Assembly (NCBI GenBank): GCA_020216575.1
Contig: JAIUYC010000001.1
Location: 1-19,221, forward strand
Length of the DNA: 19,221 nucleotides
DNA from: Coleofasciculus sp. S288
Lineage (GTDB): Bacteria > Cyanobacteriota > Cyanobacteriia > Cyanobacteriales > Coleofasciculaceae
Reading direction: 5' to 3'
The notes beneath the pieces are model-generated. The model did not search any database. It saw nothing but the letters and a program-made list of their open reading frames with translations, and was not told the DNA's origin. Shown here one piece after another: positions 16,358 to 19,221 of the stretch (within the stretch, counting starts at the first letter, position 1; every line of letters starts with the position of its first letter). Position numbers and translations under genes: made by a program.

Positions 16358-16387
16358 CAGTGAGCGCAAAACCGCTCACTGTTTTTT
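16358..16387 (+). terminator. Orphan intrinsic terminator on the + strand
   Basis: CAGTGAGCG (16358-16366), loop CAAAAC and CGCTCACTG (16373-16381) form a perfect 9-bp GC-rich stem followed directly by six T (16382-16387). In the + direction the nearest upstream gene is futA, more than 1.8 kb away and already followed by hairpins. The terminator may therefore end a small or antisense RNA starting near 16230-16330. The rest of the 16322-16649 spacer shows no gene. Confidence 0.7.
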
Positions 16388-16649
16388 GTCACAGCAACCG
16401 AGCTAGATGTTCACTCATGAACACCTAGTATCGACAGCTACATGGTGAGATGTCTTGAAAAATTTTATCAAGAAGCTAGCGAATTTTATTGAAAAGTTGT
16501 AGGAAGTTGGTGTTTTTTTACTATAGATTCCAGAATCTAGAGTTGCGATCGCGTGAAATGGACTTATTTCACCCCATCTGAGAAGGCGCAAGAACTGGTA
16601 TTGTTTTTTGGGAAACCTTGCTAGATTGGTATCCTGGGACTAAAAAACT

Positions 16650-17042
16650 ATGACACGAAGAGTTATCCGCACTGACGGCGCACCAGCCCCCGTCGGACCG
16701 TACAATCAAGCGATCGCAGCCAGTGGTCAAATGCTTTTTGTTGCTGGTCAAATTGCCCTCGACCCAAACACGGGTGAAATTGTCGGTGCTAATGATATTG
16801 TCAAACAGACAGAACGAGTCATGGCAAACCTCGAAGCCGTACTCGCAGCAGCAGGTGCGAAAACTCAGGATATCGTGAAAACAACGGTATTTCTAGCCGA
16901 TATGAATGATTTTGCGGCAATGAACCAAGTGTATGGGCAATACTTCGATGAGGCATCCGCTCCTGCCCGTGCTTGTGTTCAGGTTTCCCGTTTGCCAAAG
17001 GACGTTTTGGTAGAAATTGACTGCATTGCTATCATCCCGTAA
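16650..17042 (+). CDS. ridA: RidA/YjgF-family enamine/imine deaminase
   Basis: The protein has 130 residues and full family length. RidA hydrolyses the reactive 2-aminoacrylate and related enamines released by PLP enzymes, preventing damage to those enzymes; it is a cytosolic trimer. Diagnostic segments are [11 protein letters not shown] with Y18, [10 protein letters not shown], and the C-terminal [23 protein letters not shown], in which R107, C109 and E122 correspond to the E. coli active-site residues R105, C107 and E120. The Arg supports the true RidA subgroup over the RutC-like groups. The gene is monocistronic. No clear Shine-Dalgarno is seen. Confidence 0.95.
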   Translation: MTRRVIRTDGAPAPVGPYNQAIAASGQMLFVAGQIALDPNTGEIVGANDIVKQTERVMANLEAVLAAAGAKTQDIVKTTVFLADMNDFAAMNQVYGQYFDEASAPARACVQVSRLPKDVLVEIDCIAIIP

Positions 17043-17224
17043 TCGAAACAGGACAAGAAACTTAGAGTACTCCCTAACCAACTTGTGCCTCCATCCGACG
17101 CTGGATTGCACCCTCTATGCCCTTGGGCTAGACTGGATGACTTCCAGATTTTAACTGGCTCCTGAAGTACGATAGATTGGGGTGAAACACTTCCAGGAGG
17201 TTAACTCATTCATTCCACACGCTA

Positions 17225-17797
17225 ATGCCATTCCAAGTGTTACCAAAATCTCTCAAATGGTTTAGTGCCGCCGTCCTCATCTTGGGTTTAGGTGGGTGCG
17301 AACTTCTATTTGGTCCAACAGCGACAACCTATGCGGTTAAACAAGTCAGCGATGGTGACACGATGACGGTAACAGACACCAACGGCACTCAAATTAAGGT
17401 GCGCTTTGCCTGCGTTGATGCCCCGGAAGTTCCCCATAGTGCTAGGGAGAGGAACAGCAGAAAGTTGGTAGACAAAAGCCAATTTAAGTGGGGGGTTAAA
17501 GCGCAACAACGAGTGCAGCAGTTGGTCGAGCAAGGAGGCGATCGCGTTCAGCTAACCGTAACGGATACTGACCAATATGGGCGTAAAATCAGTGAAGTCC
17601 GCCTCCCTGATGGTACATTCATTCAGGAAGTTTTGATTCAAGAAGGACTGGCACAAGTCTATCGACCCTACTTAAAAAACTGCCCCAGTGCCGCTGTTGT
17701 AGAGACAGCAGAAGCAAGTGCTAAAAAGCGGCGGGTGGGAGTTTGGCGAGATCCCAAGTATGTCTCAGCTTGGGAATGGCGACGCACCAATAAGTAA
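17225..17797 (+). CDS. Thermonuclease (staphylococcal nuclease-like) lipoprotein
   Basis: The protein has 190 residues. The N-terminal signal KWFSAAVLILGLGGC has a lipobox with C25, so the protein should be lipid-anchored outside the cytoplasm. The SNase OB-fold follows: VSDGDTMTV with the metal-binding Asp, VRFACVDAPE with R60, D65 and E68 (equivalent to R35, D40 and E43), and DQYGRKISEV with R120 (equivalent to R87). All catalytic residues are present, so it should be an active Ca-dependent DNA/RNA endonuclease, perhaps for scavenging extracellular nucleic acid or removing incoming DNA. An AGGAGG lies at 17195-17200, 24 bases before the ATG, too far for normal spacing, and no in-frame ATG, GTG or TTG is nearer to it. 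The start is therefore slightly uncertain. Confidence 0.88.
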   Translation: MPFQVLPKSLKWFSAAVLILGLGGCELLFGPTATTYAVKQVSDGDTMTVTDTNGTQIKVRFACVDAPEVPHSARERNSRKLVDKSQFKWGVKAQQRVQQLVEQGGDRVQLTVTDTDQYGRKISEVRLPDGTFIQEVLIQEGLAQVYRPYLKNCPSAAVVETAEASAKKRRVGVWRDPKYVSAWEWRRTNK

Positions 17798-17853
17798 TAG
17801 GGTGACCAACTTAAAGCGAACGACTTGACCCAAGGGTTTATGGTTCATGGTTA

Positions 17854-17877
17854 GTGGGATGCTTGCAAGATTCCCAC
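17854..17877. repeat. Palindromic repeat with CTTGCAAG centre
   Basis: GTGGGA, then TG, CTTGCAAG, AT and TCCCAC form a nearly perfect 24-base palindrome. Similar GTGGGATGCTTGC repeats occur widely in cyanobacterial spacers. It may act as the terminator region for the nuclease gene, but it lacks a T-run. Confidence 0.55.
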
Positions 17878-17878
17878 C

Positions 17879-17972
17879 ATCCACCACCTAGTACCTACCA
17901 CCTGCCACCTTTTTCCATCCCCCAAATTCGAGGAGAGAATCTTGCTCCCCTCTCCCAAAGTTGGGAGAGGGG
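17879..17972. repeat. ACCACCT heptamer repeats and a C/G-rich perfect hairpin
   Basis: From 17879 to 17912, units of the form CCACCTA and CCTGCCA are repeated imperfectly. From 17947 to 17972, CCCCTCTCCCAA and TTGGGAGAGGGG are perfectly complementary, giving an 11-12 bp stem with a tiny loop, followed by GGCTGGGGGGTGAGGGCG. The latter block is a recurrent cyanobacterial dispersed repeat, as far as I recall. Further downstream a GGGG..CCCC hairpin lies at about 18114-18126. The spacer 17798-18278 has no gene. Confidence 0.65.
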
Positions 17973-18214
17973 GCTGGGGGGTGAGGGCGAAATATGACAC
18001 TGTTTTTGAAAAAGTGTAACAGATATTAGATATGGCTCGCAGTTAAACATTCCTCCAGGTCGCTTCATGTAAGTAGTCCATCCTGTCAGTTCTGAATGAG
18101 AGACTGCTATGGAGGGGGTGAAACCCCATGAAAACTGATACACCGACTCACGAAGGCTAACGTTCAATGGATGTTTGCTTATTAACGCCATAGATTTTGG
18201 TTATTAACCGTTAG

Positions 18215-18244
18215 TTGACTAAGTAAATATACTCCCCTTATCTT
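18215..18244 (+). promoter_or_regulatory. Candidate petF promoter
   Basis: TTGACT at 18215-18220 (five of six to the -35 consensus) is followed 18 bases later by TATCTT at 18239-18244 (four of six to the -10). Transcription would start about 25-30 bases before the petF ATG. A Shine-Dalgarno AAGGA lies at 18267-18271, seven bases before the ATG. petF is often light- and iron-responsive, but I see no defined Fur site. Confidence 0.4.
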
Positions 18245-18278
18245 GTAAAATAATGTTAAAAGCTTTAAGGAACATTCC

Positions 18279-18578
18279 ATGGCAACTTATAAGGTCAGGT
18301 TAATTAACGAAGCCGAAGGGCTGGACACTACGATTGAGGTTCCCGACGACGAGTACATTCTCGACATCGCTGAAGACCAGGGTATTGATTTACCTTATTC
18401 CTGTCGCGCCGGTGCCTGCTCCAGCTGCACGGGTCAAATTGTTCAGGGTAAGATTGACCAGTCCGATCAGAACTTCCTAGACGATGACCAAATCAATGCT
18501 GGGTTTGTGCTGACCTGTGTTGCCTATCCCAAGTCGGATTGCACAATTAAAACGCACCAAGAGGAAGCACTACTTTGA
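18279..18578 (+). CDS. petF: Plant-type [2Fe-2S] ferredoxin I
   Basis: The protein has 99 residues and full length. It is the soluble one-electron carrier that takes electrons from photosystem I and passes them to ferredoxin-NADP reductase, nitrite reductase, thioredoxin reductase and others. The cluster cysteines are all present: C42, C47 and C50 in [10 protein letters not shown], and C80 in VLTCVAYP. The C-terminal HQEEALL and the acidic surface are typical of the main vegetative PetF. The ATG is preceded by AAGGA at seven bases. It is monocistronic. Downstream lies an unusual structured region with no conventional T-rich terminator. Confidence 0.97.
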   Translation: MATYKVRLINEAEGLDTTIEVPDDEYILDIAEDQGIDLPYSCRAGACSSCTGQIVQGKIDQSDQNFLDDDQINAGFVLTCVAYPKSDCTIKTHQEEALL

Positions 18579-18590
18579 TAAGGGGTAATC

Positions 18591-18937
18591 CCGTTTGGAG
18601 TTTCTTTTCGGAAAATGGCTTTCTCCCAAATCCGAGTTTTCCTTCGTGGTAGCACTGTAGCACCAGCTAAAGTCGGTACAGCCTATCCAAACGGCTAAAT
18701 CGGAACGTTATCGCTTCACGCAGAGGATTTTTATGAACTGCCACGTCCTAATCAAAGATTAGGGCGTGGTTTCTAAGTCTCATCGCCAGTCTTTGCCGCA
18801 ATCCACTAAGCGTGAGTGGGGCTTTTACGGCTAGGTGCGGTCAAAACAAGTTGGTGATGTGTAGACAATTTCTCCGCGTCTGGAGCGTCCGGAGTGTCAA
18901 TCTCAACCAACTACTTATGACCACACTCTTTACGGCT
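18591..18937. ncRNA. Candidate large structured RNA or ORF-less mobile RNA element (possibly HEARO/omega-RNA-like)
   Basis: Several long helices are visible: CCGTTTGGA 18591-18599 with TCCAAACGG 18686-18694; a 13-bp hairpin 18741-18753 with 18757-18769 (one GU pair, loop AAA); CATCGCCA 18781-18788 with TGGTGATG 18852-18859, enclosing TTTGCCGCA 18792-18800 with TGCGGTCAAA 18836-18845, which encloses CCACT/AGTGG (18803-18807, 18815-18819); and CTCCG 18872-18876 with CGGAG 18890-18894. AGTTGGT 18849-18855 can instead pair with ACCAACT 18906-18912. A direct repeat TTTACGGCT occurs at 18824 and 18929. No open frame is present. The order of helices and the cyanobacterial setting recall IscB-associated HEARO RNA, but I could not verify a match, and the strand is unproven. 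Confidence 0.35.
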
Positions 18938-19117
18938 GGCCTACCTGACAACGTAATTTCTTGAAATCGCTTAATATATCTTAATAGGGAGAATGCCGAC
19001 AGGTTTAGCGAAAAAACTTATGCTCTGAGACTGTAAGCAAGGAATTTTCAATTTCAGCTCTTAGTTTCCTGACTCCTGTCAAAGTTTAATTCCCCACCTA
19101 CACCGAACAACGATCGC

Positions 19118-19221
19118 ATGCAGCTTGCCCCGCTTTATCCCATCTTGTACCAAGTTCTTAAACCTTCCTTTCCTAGCTGCCTCTGGACAGGAGCGAACTA
19201 TGAAAGAGCGATCGCGCTGAC
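19118..19221 (+). CDS. Polysaccharide deacetylase family protein, N-terminal fragment
   Basis: The ATG at 19118 opens a frame to the window edge (34 codons visible), reading MQLAPLYPILYQVLKPSFP, then CLWTGANYERAIALT. Cyanobacterial NodB-type polysaccharide deacetylases commonly start with such a LAPLYPILY...LKPxFPxCLWxG segment followed by IALTFDDGPH. The fragment stops just before the expected TFDDGP metal-binding motif, so the catalytic residues cannot be seen. If correct, it removes acetyl groups from a cell-surface glycan or peptidoglycan-like polymer. A HIP1-like CGATCGC precedes the start, and no strong Shine-Dalgarno is visible. Confidence 0.6.
   Translation, partial: MQLAPLYPILYQVLKPSFPSCLWTGANYERAIAL

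Overview
The window is chromosomal DNA of a cyanobacterium. The HIP1 octamer GCGATCGC recurs in genes and spacers. The gene content is cyanobacterial: a plant-type [2Fe-2S] ferredoxin, the two-gene beta/epsilon ATP synthase operon, the plastid-type ribosomal protein PSRP-3/Ycf65, a PatA-type DUF4388 protein and a FutA-type iron-binding protein. Spacers are long and rich in heptamer tandem repeats and palindromes, as in larger, often filamentous, cyanobacteria. The genus cannot be fixed from this sequence.

Region by region. 1-2988: the edge of a type I-D-like CRISPR-Cas locus. cas3 (helicase without an HD domain) leaves the window on the left, and a WYL-domain regulator gene is transcribed divergently. 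A repeated TACGGACA motif fills the gap between them and is the best operator candidate in the window. 3483-5027: a DUF4388 protein lacking a receiver domain, convergent with a HAD-IA phosphatase-like gene. 5259-7687: PSRP-3, a strong shared terminator, then atpC and atpD on the minus strand. 7688-8391: a 700-base non-coding stretch with several nested and crossing complementary segments. 8392-13015: an HD-domain (p)ppGpp-hydrolase-like gene, a DUF255/SSP411 thioredoxin-domain protein with an in-frame repeat insertion, and a GT4 glycosyltransferase. 13016-14554: tandem repeats, then a FutA-like ferric-iron binding protein with a twin-arginine signal. 14555-16387: hairpins, a 167-bp MITE whose end supplies the stop codon of a pentapeptide-repeat lipoprotein, a proline-rich TonB-like protein, and an orphan terminator. 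16650-18578: ridA, a thermonuclease-like lipoprotein, repeats and petF. 18579-19117: a second highly foldable non-coding stretch, possibly an ORF-less IscB/HEARO-type RNA element. 19118 to the end: the start of a polysaccharide deacetylase gene.

Most genes are single transcription units with housekeeping roles (ATP synthesis, translation, electron transfer, iron uptake, damage control). The accessory interest lies in the CRISPR edge with its regulator, the two structured non-coding regions, and the small mobile or repeat elements that have altered coding sequences.
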